Shown here: in pieces, positions 42,747 to 53,400 of the stretch
Numbering within the stretch: position 1 is the first letter of the stretch
Layout of the letters: each line of letters opens with the position of its first letter
Origin: RGIG6353 sp964650465
GTDB lineage: Bacteria; Bacillota; Clostridia; Oscillospirales; SIG627
Reading direction: 5' to 3'
NCBI GenBank assembly: GCA_964650465.1
Contig: CAZYTA010000002.1
Coordinates: 1-64,000 of the forward strand
Length of the DNA stretch: 64,000 nt
Notes under the pieces: model-generated
What the model was told of the DNA's origin: nothing
The model's input: the letters and a program-made list of their open reading frames with translations, nothing else
The model's database searches: none
Translations under genes and position numbers: made by a program

Positions 42747-44051
42747 TTACTCGGGCTTACCGAGAAGCTTGAACATATTCTTTTTGTAAACCTCAACACC
42801 GGGCTGATTGAAGGGGTTAACGCCTCCGATATAACCCGAAAGAGCGCAGGCAAGCTCGAAGAAATAGACTGTGTAACCAAAGTTCTCCTCATCCATTTTA
42901 TCAAGCTCAAGCACTACATTGGGAACACCGCCCGAAACATGAGCGTCAAGTGTGCCGAGAAGCGCCTGCTTGTTTACATAGTGGAAATCTTTGTCCGCAA
43001 GGAAATTCAAGTTGTCGATGTTTGAAGCATCATAGGGAACCTTCACACTGTAATTTGATTCAAGTACATCAACTACAGTTTCGAAAATAATTCTTCTGCC
43101 GTCCTGGAGATACTGTCCCATGCTGTGAAGGTCGGTTGAATAAATAACCGAAGCAGGGAAGAGTCCCTTCTTATCCTTGCCCTCACTCTCGCCGAAAAGC
43201 TGCTTGAGCCATTCATTCATATACATAAACGAAGGCTTGTAGGAAACAAACATTTCGATTTCGTAGCCTTTGCGGAGCAAAAGGTTGCGTATAGCCGCAT
43301 ACTTGTAGCAATCGTTCTTTTCAATATCTGTTGATGAGAAGTCCTTCATTGCCCTTTCGGCGCCCTGCATCATCTTCCTGATGTCACAGCCTGCAACTGC
43401 AATGGGAAGCAGACCTACAGCCGAAAGTACACTGTATCTTCCGCCGATATCGTCGGGAACAACAAATGTTTCATAACCTTTTTCTATAGCAAAATGCTTG
43501 AGTTTACCGGGTACATCCTTCTTGTCTGTGGTAACAAAGATTCTCTCCTTTGCACCCTCCTCGCCGTACTTCTTTTCAAGAAGCTCGCGGAATACTCTGA
43601 ACGCCGCCGCAGGCTCGGTTGTAGAACCGGACTTTGAAATTACATTTATACATACATCCTTGCCCTCGCAAAGCTCAAGAAGATCATTGAGCGCATCGGG
43701 GTCAATGGTATTTCCTGCGAAATATACATCGGGTGTATCCTTCTTCTTTGCATTGTAATTTGCACCCTTTACAAATTCAATTGCCGCTCTCGCTCCAAGA
43801 TAAGAGCCGCCGATACCGATTGCAATGAAAATGTCACAGGTTTTCTGTATCTTTTCAGCCGCAACGAGAATTCTGTCGAATTCTTCTTTGTCGTAGTCAA
43901 CGGGAAGTGACATCCAGCCTATAGGCTTTTCTGCAGGGTCTCCCTTTTTAATAAGTGTTTCGTGTGCAGCTGTAACAGCCGACTGAATAAGTTCATATTC
44001 GTGTGACTCAACAAAGCCGTTGAGATAATCTGTTTTTAGTTTAATTGCCAT
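42747..44051 (-). CDS. pgi: Glucose-6-phosphate isomerase
   Basis: 434 residues, the shorter Firmicutes-type PGI. Sugar isomerase SIS folds with FIAIGIGGSYLGARAAIEF, VISKSGSTTEPAAAFRV, DDIGGRYSVLSAVGLLP and YFELACALSGYIGGVNPFNQPGVE, covering the PGI signature and catalytic Glu/His/Lys region. Interconverts glucose-6-phosphate and fructose-6-phosphate in glycolysis. Last gene of the acpP-glnN-esterase-pgi run, 22 bp after the esterase, with AGAGGTG before ATG and a strong terminator after it. Confidence 0.97.
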   Translation of the reverse strand: MAIKLKTDYLNGFVESHEYELIQSAVTAAHETLIKKGDPAEKPIGWMSLPVDYDKEEFDRILVAAEKIQKTCDIFIAIGIGGSYLGARAAIEFVKGANYNAKKKDTPDVYFAGNTIDPDALNDLLELCEGKDVCINVISKSGSTTEPAAAFRVFRELLEKKYGEEGAKERIFVTTDKKDVPGKLKHFAIEKGYETFVVPDDIGGRYSVLSAVGLLPIAVAGCDIRKMMQGAERAMKDFSSTDIEKNDCYKYAAIRNLLLRKGYEIEMFVSYKPSFMYMNEWLKQLFGESEGKDKKGLFPASVIYSTDLHSMGQYLQDGRRIIFETVVDVLESNYSVKVPYDASNIDNLNFLADKDFHYVNKQALLGTLDAHVSGGVPNVVLELDKMDEENFGYTVYFFELACALSGYIGGVNPFNQPGVEVYKKNMFKLLGKPE

Positions 44052-44073
44052 AGTACACCTCTGTAAAAATTAG

Positions 44074-44904
44074 TTAAATTCCAAAAATTGTTTCAAGCCA
44101 TTTTACCGACCAGCGCATCCATCTTCCGTTGTAAAGGTTCTTTTCGGGAAGTACTTCTCTTGAACCCAGTGACATACCATGTCCTCCCTCAGGTACGATG
44201 TGCATCTCAAAATGTACACCTGCATTTGCAAGCGCTGAACCAAGGTCTGTGGAGTTTTGTACAGGTACCGCTCCGTCTGCTGATGTGTGGAAAAGGAAGG
44301 TGGGGGGATTTCCCGCCTGTACCTGCTTTTCAAGCGAATATCTTTCCCAATTCGGATTGGTCTCGTCACTGCCGAAAAGATTGATGAATGAGCCCTTGTG
44401 CGCCTTCGGACCGGATGTAATAACGGGATATATCAGCAACGCCGCATTGGGCTTGTTGTAGCCCTCTTTACAGCCAAGTGCCTTTACAAGCTTCTCGTCA
44501 TCCCAGAGTATTGATGCACAACCCGCAAGATGTCCGCCTGCAGAAAATCCTATAACAGCTATCTGTTCGGGGTCAATATTCCACTTCTCTGCATTATCAC
44601 GGATTATGCAAATTGATTTTGCAACTTCATAGTGGGGCTTTGTAACGTCTTTTTCAAAGTCATAAAGCTCTTCTGTGTGCTTTTTCACCGAGTAATAGAG
44701 AATAGCTGTATTGTATCCCTCTGCCATATATGCTCTTGCAATAGGCTCGGCTTCTCTTGGGGAACATCCGTGGTAACCGCCGCCGGGACAAATGAGCATC
44801 ATGGGACGCTTATCGGACGAATACTCGGGGTATTCGTTCAAAATAAAGGTTTCAAGGTATACGTCGGTGTTACCTTCGTAAAAATAAAACTTTTCGTTTG
44901 TCAT
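44074..44904 (-). CDS. Alpha/beta-hydrolase esterase (acetyl-esterase/BD-FAE-like)
   Basis: 276 residues, no signal peptide. Oxyanion loop LICPGGGYHGCSPREAEP, nucleophile elbow AVIGFSAGGHLAG, acid FHTSADGAVP and catalytic His in PEGGHGMSLG. This pattern matches the intracellular acetyl-xylan / feruloyl-type esterases that deacylate imported oligosaccharides. Substrate not determinable. It sits between glnN (15 bp gap) and pgi, with GGAGG before ATG. Confidence 0.82.
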   Translation of the reverse strand: MTNEKFYFYEGNTDVYLETFILNEYPEYSSDKRPMMLICPGGGYHGCSPREAEPIARAYMAEGYNTAILYYSVKKHTEELYDFEKDVTKPHYEVAKSICIIRDNAEKWNIDPEQIAVIGFSAGGHLAGCASILWDDEKLVKALGCKEGYNKPNAALLIYPVITSGPKAHKGSFINLFGSDETNPNWERYSLEKQVQAGNPPTFLFHTSADGAVPVQNSTDLGSALANAGVHFEMHIVPEGGHGMSLGSREVLPEKNLYNGRWMRWSVKWLETIFGI

Positions 44905-44919
44905 ATTTTGCCTCCGAAT

Positions 44920-47004
44920 TTAAACTCTATACATAAGGTCAGTGTAATCGGGAAAGGGCCAAGCGGTTTTTGGAAGCATTGTTTCAAGCTTGTCGCAATA
45001 GCCTCTGAGCTCGTTCATAGCGGGAATAACTCTGTCCTTATAATACCTTGCCTTACCTGCAACATCTTTGGTGTTAACTGCTTCGCTGTGAGCTGTTTTC
45101 AGTGTGTCAAGAGCCTTTGATGCAAGCTGTAGATTCTGACATACCGCTGAAAGCTTTTCGCGGGAGGAAGGCATAAATCCGCCCGATGCTTCGGTGTGGT
45201 GGATATCCTGTCCGAGCTTTCCGCAATATGACTCTACTGCCGGAATTATTGATTTTTCAGCCATTGTTTGCATTGTCAGAGACTCAATGTTTATTACCTT
45301 AGAATACATTTCAAGATTGATTTCGTATCTTGACTCTATTTCTGTCTCGGAAAGAATACCATGCTTTGACAACAGTTCTATGTTTTCACGGCGTTTTAAT
45401 GCCTCTATTGCATCAACAGTTGTGGGCATGTCGGTAAGACCGCGGCGCTGAGCTTCTGCACGCCATTCTTCGGAATAATTGTTTCCGTTATAAAGAATTC
45501 GTTTGTGCTCGTGTATGATTTCACGTATGATATTCAATATTTCGTCGTTCTTATCTCCTGCGGTTTTGTCAAGTCTGTCTGCAATCAGTGACAGCTCTTC
45601 TGCCATAACCGCATTGATGACATAGGAAGGCCGTGAAATAGAAGAGGAGGAGCCGCACATTCTGAACTCAAATTTGTTACCGGTAAAGGCACAGGGAGAA
45701 GTTCTGTTTCTGTCGGTTGTATCCTTCTTGAAGGAAGGGACGGAAGAAACACCCATGTTCATGCTCGACGTCTTTTTTTGCTCAAATCCGTGCGAATTTT
45801 CAATAGCATCGTAAATACTGCACAGTTCGTCTCCGAGGAAAACGGATATAACAGTAGGAGGAGCTTCGTCACCGCCCAGTCGCACATCGTTGCTTGCTCC
45901 CGAGCATGAGAAGCGCATAAGGTCCTGATGCTTGTCGATGCCTGCAATCATTGCCGCCATAAAGAGAAGGAATGTAATGTTCTTTTCGGGGTGCTTACCG
46001 GGGGAAAGAATGTTGATTCCCGTATCAGTTGACAGAGACCAATTTACATGCTTGCCGGAGCCCGAAACACCCTTGAAAGGCTTTTCGTGCAGGAGACAGG
46101 CAAGCCCCTTTTTCTTAGCCACTGTACGCATGGATTCCATTGTAATCTGGTTTTGGTCACATGCAATGTTTGCTGTATTGTATACACATGCAAGCTCGTG
46201 CTGAGCAGGTGCTACCTCGTTGTGTTTGGTTTTTGCCGATACTCCGAGGCTCCACAGCTCACGGTCAAGCTCGTGCATATAGTCAGAAATTCTCAATCTG
46301 AGTCTGCCGTAATAGTGGTCATCCATCTCCTGACCTTTAGGAGGCGGTGATCCGAAAAGAGTCCGTCCGCAAAGGAGCAAATCAAGTCTCTTTTCATAAA
46401 GCTCTCTGTCTATAAGGAAGTATTCCTGTTCCGGACCAACGGTGGTGATAACCTTGGTTGCCGTTGTGTCGCCAAGATGTCTAAGCACACGAAGAGACTG
46501 TGTGCTCAATGCTTCCATAGAGCGGAGCAGAGGAGTTTTTTTGTCGAGAGCTTCTCCGGTGTACGAACAAAAAACTGTCGGTATGTAAAGGGTTTTGTCC
46601 TTGACATACGCAGGAGATGTGCAATCCCAGGCAGTGTAGCCCCTTGCTTCAAATGTGGCTCTCAAGCCGCCGGAAGGGAAGGAGGAAGCATCTGATTCGC
46701 CCTTGATAAGCTCTTTGCCCGAAAACTCCATGATGGCACGCCCCTCAGTGTCAAAACTGAGAAAGGCATCGTGCTTTTCTGCAGTCATATCATTAAGGGG
46801 CTGGAACCAATGACTGAAATGGGTTGCACCTTTTGATGTTGCCCACTTCTTCATTGCTTCAGCTACCTCGTTGGCAATCTCGTTGTCAAGAGGGGAGCCG
46901 TTGTCTGCAGTCTCCTTGAGCTTTTTATATGTTTCTTCGGATAAATGCTCTTTCATTGCCGCGTCATTAAAACAAGACTCGGCGTAAATGTCTGTAATAT
47001 ACAT
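44920..47004 (-). CDS. glnN: Glutamine synthetase type III
   Basis: 694 residues, the normal GSIII size (about 700). Characteristic FPSGGLRATFEARGYTAWDC (residue count 20), GPEQEYFLID, KTKHNEVAPAQHELACVY, PFKGVSGSGKHVNWSLS and RFSCSGASNDVRLGGDEAPP. Makes glutamine from glutamate and ammonia; GSIII is common in Bacteroidetes and clostridia. It starts 26 bp after acpP with GAGG upstream. No nitrogen regulator or riboswitch is visible adjacent. Confidence 0.95.
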   Translation of the reverse strand: MYITDIYAESCFNDAAMKEHLSEETYKKLKETADNGSPLDNEIANEVAEAMKKWATSKGATHFSHWFQPLNDMTAEKHDAFLSFDTEGRAIMEFSGKELIKGESDASSFPSGGLRATFEARGYTAWDCTSPAYVKDKTLYIPTVFCSYTGEALDKKTPLLRSMEALSTQSLRVLRHLGDTTATKVITTVGPEQEYFLIDRELYEKRLDLLLCGRTLFGSPPPKGQEMDDHYYGRLRLRISDYMHELDRELWSLGVSAKTKHNEVAPAQHELACVYNTANIACDQNQITMESMRTVAKKKGLACLLHEKPFKGVSGSGKHVNWSLSTDTGINILSPGKHPEKNITFLLFMAAMIAGIDKHQDLMRFSCSGASNDVRLGGDEAPPTVISVFLGDELCSIYDAIENSHGFEQKKTSSMNMGVSSVPSFKKDTTDRNRTSPCAFTGNKFEFRMCGSSSSISRPSYVINAVMAEELSLIADRLDKTAGDKNDEILNIIREIIHEHKRILYNGNNYSEEWRAEAQRRGLTDMPTTVDAIEALKRRENIELLSKHGILSETEIESRYEINLEMYSKVINIESLTMQTMAEKSIIPAVESYCGKLGQDIHHTEASGGFMPSSREKLSAVCQNLQLASKALDTLKTAHSEAVNTKDVAGKARYYKDRVIPAMNELRGYCDKLETMLPKTAWPFPDYTDLMYRV

Positions 47005-47030
47005 AATTTACCTCACAAAGTGAGAGGATA

Positions 47031-47258
47031 TCAGTTCTGGTGAGCGTCGATATAATCGCTCATAAGTGCGATTGTTCTGAGATTCTGTACTTCATCATCG
47101 GGAACTGTAATGCCGTATTTGTCCTCGATTGTCATAAGAAGCTCAACTACGTCAAGTGAATCTGCACCAAGGTCATCGAGAATATCTGTGTCGGGAGTAA
47201 TTTCCGCAACATCTACCTTAAGCTGTTTTGCAATAATTTCAATTATTTCTTCAATCAT
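47031..47258 (-). CDS. acpP: Acyl carrier protein
   Basis: 75 residues, acidic. The phosphopantetheine attachment serine is in LGADSLDVVELLM (S36 region), followed by EDKYGITVPDDEVQNLRTI. Carries acyl intermediates in fatty-acid synthesis. ATG 47258 with AAAGGA upstream; the frame is open to 47276. A full consensus promoter lies upstream. The fatty-acid synthesis genes usually beside acpP are absent. Confidence 0.95.
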   Translation of the reverse strand: MIEEIIEIIAKQLKVDVAEITPDTDILDDLGADSLDVVELLMTIEDKYGITVPDDEVQNLRTIALMSDYIDAHQN

Positions 47259-47299
47259 TTTAATTTTTCCTTTCAAAAAACATAAATAAAATACAAGAT

Positions 47300-47328
47300 A
47301 TTCTACACTCTTTTTCCAAATTTGTCAA
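47300..47328 (-). promoter_or_regulatory. Sigma-A promoter of the acpP-glnN operon
   Basis: Minus strand TTGACA (47328-47323), 17 bp, TAGAAT (47305-47300). Confidence 0.85.
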
Positions 47329-47393
47329 CACTTAGTTTTCAAAACCACCAATTGTTAATTTTCAATTTGTACATGAATTATTTCTTGACTCTT

Positions 47394-47422
47394 ACTCTCT
47401 TTTTTTGTAAAATTAGTATATA
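47394..47422 (+). promoter_or_regulatory. Sigma-A promoter of the NAGPA-SLH gene
   Basis: TTGACT (47394-47399), 17 bp, TATATA (47417-47422); AAGGAG precedes ATG 47441. Confidence 0.75.
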
Positions 47423-47440
47423 ACCGAAAAGGAGATAAAA

Positions 47441-50404
47441 ATGAGAAAAAAATTAGCCATTACCCTTGTATTGTCCATGCTGTTGTCACACACCTCTTTT
47501 GCCGCCCGCTTTGCCTTTTCTATAGATACTCCGCTGGTTGACGGCTTGACATATATTGAAAGCACATCATATCTTGCTGACGGAAAAGACAGCCATACTT
47601 ATATTTTTGACTATACACCCGGAAAATCTGCTTTCCCTGTTGTTGCCTGGGGCGAAAGTCAAAAATCACGAAAAACACTTTCGAAAATCGCCGAGCTATA
47701 CGGAGATGATGTGGTCGCCGGTATTAATGCGGACTTTTTCAGCTTCACGACGGGTATACCGTTGGGATGTGTTGTCAGTGAAGGACGCTTTTTGTCCTCT
47801 TCTGTCAATAACAATGCTCTTGCGGTGTTTGATGACGGCTCTCTTTATATAGGTACACCCGATATCACATCAACCTTTACATACGGAGAGGAAACCTACA
47901 ATTTTTATTACAATAAATACCCTCAGCCTTATACTCCTTATATTCTTGATTCTACTTATCACAGTTCAACAGCTTCAAGCTATGAGTGCCTTGAAATCGT
48001 TCTTACTCCCGAAACAGATTTTTTGAGAGTTAATTGTGATGTTATATGTACTGTAGAGCATGTTTTCACTGATGCTATGGACACCCCTATACCTCAAAAT
48101 TCTTTTGTGCTCAGCGTCCCGAAGTCCCATGCTTCATACAAAGTGCTTGAGAACATTCAGCCGTGGGAAACACTTGAGATTAATGTCACTGGCTCGGACG
48201 TTTGGGCCAATGCTCTTTATGTTATCGGCGGCGGAGATATAATAGTTCGTGATTCACAGTTCGTTTCCGAAACAGTAAATGAATACAGTGATAAGGTCAG
48301 ATATGCACGTACAGCCGTAGGATTGCGTGAAGATGGTACTGCTGTATTCTTTGCGGTTAACGGCAGAAGAACAAATTACAGCTCAGGTATGACCTTTGAG
48401 GAATTGGCAAATACACTTATTGCTAAGGGAGCTGTTACGGTACTTAACCTTGACGGCGGAGGTTCAACTACAGTTGGTGTAAAGTATTCAGGCGTTGACG
48501 AGCTTGACATAGTAAACTATCCTACAGACGGCTATCAACGAGGAATTTCAAATGCTATACTGTTTTTGAATACGGCTCAGTCTGACGGAAACGTTACCAA
48601 TGCCGTTTTCTTTCCCGACATTTATTTTATACTGCCGGGAACGGAAATAGAGGCGAATACCGCTTTTTTTGACTCTTCAATGACAAGTGTCGAAGGGTAT
48701 GAACCTTTTAACGCTGAATATTTTTCAATCAGCGGCGGTGTTGAATTTAATGTCAGCACGATGAAGGTTTCAGGCAGTTCAGCATACGAGAGGGAAATAG
48801 CGGCAGTTTACACCCTTGAAGACGGAAGAATCATAACTGATGATAAGGTGTTTTATGTTCCCGATACGGTGGATAATTTGACGCCTTACATAGAAAAGCA
48901 GGTGCTTGCACCGGGCGAAAGGACTACAGTTGCTGTAAAAACTGAGTTTAATGGGTTTGATGCGGCAAATTCCCCCAAGTGTTTTGAATGGAGCTTTTCC
49001 GAAAACAATTCTGTCCTTCTTCCCGAAGGCGTACTTGCCGAAAATGACGTTGCACGCCTTTACAGCGACGGAGTCTTGGAGATAATTACAGACGAGCTTT
49101 TCAAAACAGCAACTCTCACAGCTTCTTTCGGAGATACCCAAGGAGCAGTTAATATTTATGTGGGAATGCCCGATATACTTCTTGATGATTTTGAGCCCGA
49201 GAGTGTTGATGTTGCCGAACCTACAGATGAGCTGACTGAAGAAACTGTTACTGAGGCAGGCGAAGTAACGGAAGAATTACAGGAAATAACTTCCGAGGAT
49301 GTTGAATTTACAGAAGAAACGGAAGAAACGGAAGAAACAGAAGAACTTATTTTTTCTGAGGAAACCGAAATTGCCGACGGCTTTTCCGAGGAAATATACT
49401 CTGAGGAGCTTCCTGTCATAAACGGAGTTGCAGGCTACAAAAGCGATACAGCTGCAATGCTTGAAAACGGAACGATGACATATGACTCCCCGATAGAGGT
49501 GGCCTTAACACCTGAATCAATAACCCTTATGTACAAGGGAAAATACCGCACAACTGCCAATGCTGTTATAATTAATTCTGACGGTGAGGAAATATCGGTG
49601 CCGTATACAATACGGAAGGATTACTCGGAAATAACGGATTGGACAGAGCTTGAAGCAATAATTCCCAAGGAAGTACGCGGTAAGATTTTTGTAAAATCTC
49701 CGTTTGCTTCCGCTGATGAAGAAATTGCAGTGATTGACAATCTGACTGCAACATACGGCTATAGCTTGCCTGTGTTTGACGATGTTGAAAACAGTTGGGC
49801 AAAAGATTATATTCAAACGATATATGATATGGGGCTGATAGGCGGATATACAGAAGACGGGAAAATATTGTATGCTCCCGACAGACAGATAACACGTGCA
49901 GAGTTTGCAAAGCTTGTAAGCTCATATCAAAGATATTCTTATAATGCAACAGATGAAAAGCCTCTTGCTTTTAATGATATTGCAGATATACCGCAATGGG
50001 CAGTGAACTACATTGGCGCCGTGTCAGAGAACAATATAATGAACGGCAGGGCAGAGGGGGACGGAACCCTTACCTTTGCTCCCAATGACCCTATAACTCG
50101 TACAGAGGCTATGCTTGTTTTGTCAAGGATATTACCCGATATAGCTGTTGACACAGAGCTTGCCTTTGCTGATGTTGCTGATATACCGCAATGGGCAGTT
50201 GACGGAGTTAAAGAAGTTGTTTCAAGCGGGATAATAACAGGATATGAGGACAATACTGTCAAACCGCTGAACAACATAACCCGTGCGGAGACGGCGGTTG
50301 TATTTTCGAGGCTTTTTGAATATATGTACCCCAACGAAGAAGCAACCGAAGAAATAACCGAAGAAATAACAGAAGAGATAACAGAAGAGATTTTCGAATG
50401 GTAA
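47441..50404 (+). CDS. Phosphodiester glycosidase (NAGPA)-domain protein with C-terminal SLH domains
   Basis: 987 residues. Signal peptide (1-21). NAGPA/exopolysaccharide-type phosphodiester glycosidase domain (about 60-380) with VVAGINADFFSFTTGIPLG, YARTAVGLREDGTAVFFAVN and the hallmark VTVLNLDGGGSTT. Two or so beta domains follow, then an acidic Thr/Glu linker (about 590-660), another beta domain, and three SLH repeats (about 780-965, each with the TRAE motif: ITRAEFAKLV, ITRTEAMLVL, ITRAETAVVF) that tether it to the cell wall. The tail repeats TEEI. Likely removes or hydrolyses sugar phosphodiesters at the cell surface. Faces the giant SLH genes convergently. Confidence 0.85.
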   Translation: MRKKLAITLVLSMLLSHTSFAARFAFSIDTPLVDGLTYIESTSYLADGKDSHTYIFDYTPGKSAFPVVAWGESQKSRKTLSKIAELYGDDVVAGINADFFSFTTGIPLGCVVSEGRFLSSSVNNNALAVFDDGSLYIGTPDITSTFTYGEETYNFYYNKYPQPYTPYILDSTYHSSTASSYECLEIVLTPETDFLRVNCDVICTVEHVFTDAMDTPIPQNSFVLSVPKSHASYKVLENIQPWETLEINVTGSDVWANALYVIGGGDIIVRDSQFVSETVNEYSDKVRYARTAVGLREDGTAVFFAVNGRRTNYSSGMTFEELANTLIAKGAVTVLNLDGGGSTTVGVKYSGVDELDIVNYPTDGYQRGISNAILFLNTAQSDGNVTNAVFFPDIYFILPGTEIEANTAFFDSSMTSVEGYEPFNAEYFSISGGVEFNVSTMKVSGSSAYEREIAAVYTLEDGRIITDDKVFYVPDTVDNLTPYIEKQVLAPGERTTVAVKTEFNGFDAANSPKCFEWSFSENNSVLLPEGVLAENDVARLYSDGVLEIITDELFKTATLTASFGDTQGAVNIYVGMPDILLDDFEPESVDVAEPTDELTEETVTEAGEVTEELQEITSEDVEFTEETEETEETEELIFSEETEIADGFSEEIYSEELPVINGVAGYKSDTAAMLENGTMTYDSPIEVALTPESITLMYKGKYRTTANAVIINSDGEEISVPYTIRKDYSEITDWTELEAIIPKEVRGKIFVKSPFASADEEIAVIDNLTATYGYSLPVFDDVENSWAKDYIQTIYDMGLIGGYTEDGKILYAPDRQITRAEFAKLVSSYQRYSYNATDEKPLAFNDIADIPQWAVNYIGAVSENNIMNGRAEGDGTLTFAPNDPITRTEAMLVLSRILPDIAVDTELAFADVADIPQWAVDGVKEVVSSGIITGYEDNTVKPLNNITRAETAVVFSRLFEYMYPNEEATEEITEEITEEITEEIFEW

Positions 50405-50443
50405 AACAACAACGGTACGCCAAAAGCGTACCGTTGTTGTTTT
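50403..50443. terminator. Bidirectional terminator between convergent SLH genes
   Basis: Perfect 18-bp stem (50403-50420 with 50426-50443), loop caaaa, A4 and T4 ends on both strands; serves the NAGPA gene and the 50452-55071 gene. Confidence 0.9.
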
Positions 50444-50451
50444 TATCAGGT

Positions 50452-53400
50452 TTATTTATCTAAGTTGTAGGTGATGAAATCTTCGGGGATTTCAACATTG
50501 GGTGCTACCCATGTGTCAGGGTTAGTTATTACTTTACCGCTGAGACCGATTCCGACACGTGCTCTTGTGGGAGCTGCCGTAAGAGCCTCTGCACTGTATG
50601 TGTACTTGAAGCTTCCTGCGGGAACAGTAAGCTTACCTGTGTAGGTAACTTCCTTTATATGAGCAGTATCTGATACATACTTGCCTGTTTCTTCATTGTA
50701 TGTGTATTCGTAGTATGTATGATATGCTTTTCCTGTTTCTGGATAGTATTCTACAAATTCACCGCTGTGAAGCTCTGTATTAAAGGTAAGAGTTGTATTA
50801 CCTACTGTTACAGAAGGATTCTTAACGGGAGCATCAACAGTTGTGCATGCTCTGATGTCGTCGATCTTAACACCTGTACAGCTTCCGCAAAGCTTGATAG
50901 TGAAGCTGTTTACAGCACCCATATTGGGAACTGCACGGAATGTTTCGTAGTTGAGTCCTGATGTGTGGCTGGTTCCTGAGAAGGTATAAGGACCGTAATC
51001 GGCGTTATCGGCATCGGCGAGTATGAATTCTCTCCATCCGGTGAAGTTGAGAGGGATTACATAGTCGTTACGTCCGGTTTCGGCTGTAACAACGGCGCCA
51101 AGCTGGATGAGGATAGCGTCTGTTTCGGAGCCGTTACCCAGAACCCTCACCTTGAGGGTGATTTTGTCGGAGATATTTGTTGTGCTGATGGAGTGCTTCT
51201 TGGCAAGAGTTGAAATTTCAGCGTTCTCGTCAAGTGCAAGAACTACAACCTCATTTTCTCCGAGAGTTGAGTATCTCTGCTCAATTCTTACATAAGGAGT
51301 TTGCTCATCGAATGGGTTAGTGTCACTTCCGGTAATAAATTTATCATCGGTTGTGTCAAGCACCTTGTTGAAGGAATACTTCATTTCCTTGAATGCCCAT
51401 GTGCCATCACTCTGACGGAATACCTTATGCTCGTACTTGCCCGCCTTCAGCTGTTCCTTAACCTCAGGCGCAAAGTAGTTGTTTACACGAAGCTTGGAGT
51501 AGATTGTGTAGTAAGCGAAGTTGTCCTCCGAGCGTGTTTGATTGTAGATGGCGTTGGGTGAGAAGGAGTCGTTAACTGTTGAAATATCCCATGCAATAGC
51601 AAGTGAGCCCTTGCAGTCAAGGTCGTCACGGAACATTGTCTTTCTGAGCGTATTCTTATACTCTGTGTTTACATCGGGGTTGAAGTGGAACCAACCGAAT
51701 GTGGAAGTATAGAAGTTGTTGTAATAACTCATGTTGGTAGAACGATGATTTATCTTGTGCTGTTTATAAGCTCTGTTAGCAGAGTCGGTAGCACCGCCTC
51801 GTCCTCTTGCCGCCCAGAGACATGTGGGAGCGCCTGATGAGTATTCCATAATAGGAGCCTTGATACACTGTGAAACGATTCTTCTTGCGAATTCACCGTA
51901 GTAGTAGTATCTCTGCTCAGAGGGACAGAATGCATCTCTTGCAAATGACTCAAAGCCGTCAAGATAGATCATGTCGAAGTCACCCTCGTTGTAAGCCTTT
52001 GCTGTAAGGTCTGCAACGTGATAGAACAGGTCTGAGCCGGGAATGGGCTGGAACATGCCGTAGTGTCCGAGGAACTGACGGATTTCAGCACCGTCCTCAT
52101 GTACGGTTGCAGTAGTTCCGAGCTGTCCTCTCTTTACATTGAGGAAGCCTGACGATGTACCCTGCTGAACAAGAATGATTTCCTCGTCAATAAGAATGTA
52201 TCTGGTGTAAGGACCGTTCCAGGGAGCAGCGGAATCGCCGACCTTGAACTTGGAAGCATCCTCGTTGGTCTTGATATTTGTACGGAATCTTGTAAGCTTA
52301 CCGCGAAGTGTGTAGGTAGTAGCATCGTAGCATATCTGCTTCTGATATGTGGGATTTGTAAGAATGTTCACAGCGCTTGTGGGAACAAGTGATGAGTAGG
52401 TATGAAGACCGAGTTGTACATTATTCTTATGTGCAACATCAGCAATTCTCTCCTTGAACATTGCCGCAGTACCGAATACACCCTTTTCCTTTTCTTCGGC
52501 AGTAAGAGCGCACTTGAAGTTGAAGTCTGCCTGAATGAAGGTAGAGCCGCCCTGGTGAATGTCTATTTGTCCTACAGCATACTTGGACGCAAGCTGTGAA
52601 ACCTCTGCTACATTGTCAAGGTTGATACCGCTTGACATGATAACATAGTCTTTGAACAGGTCGGGATTGTCAAGTGCATAAGGACCGCCCGCTGTAGATG
52701 TAAGACCTACATTGGGGTCAATGGCATCTGTAATATCCTTGAGATACTCGCGGATATTACCGTAAGTACCGAAGGTAATACCCATCTTCGCACCCATTGT
52801 CTGAGGTGTAAAGGTATATGTACGGCCTATTGTAGCCTTAGCTGAGCCATTTGTCGAGTTTGCACTGTTTGTGTTTGTGTTCATGGGCATTGCAGAGAGT
52901 CTGTATGAGTTTGCATCTGTGGTGGAATATTCTTCCTTTGTGGAAAGAACACCGATAGCCGCACCCTTGAGAGAAGCGGGGAGATTGCAGTCAAGAGTAA
53001 CTGCGAAGAAGTTGTCATATACCTCTACGATGAAGTATGCCTCATAACCGCCCTTGAAGGTCATGAGAATTCTTCCGTCGTCAAGAAGGTCTGCTTCTGT
53101 AGGTGCAATGTTAGCACCGTTGCCCGAAATAAGATAAGCGAAGCAGGGAGTAGAGGATGTGCCTACTACATTTTCACCTGTTGCAAGGTTGATAAGCTCT
53201 GTTACCTTACCGCCCTTCTTGTTGATAACCACCTTGACATGCTTTGTCTCAAATTCGATTGTTGTCTTGGTTTCCTTAACAGCAGTCTTGTCAATCTTGT
53301 CGAAGTATGCGCCTCTTACATTATTGTTTGAAGCCATGAGTATCTGATATTCAGCCCAGTGACCCGAAATATCGCCGAATACTCTTTCAAGATTTGCCTT

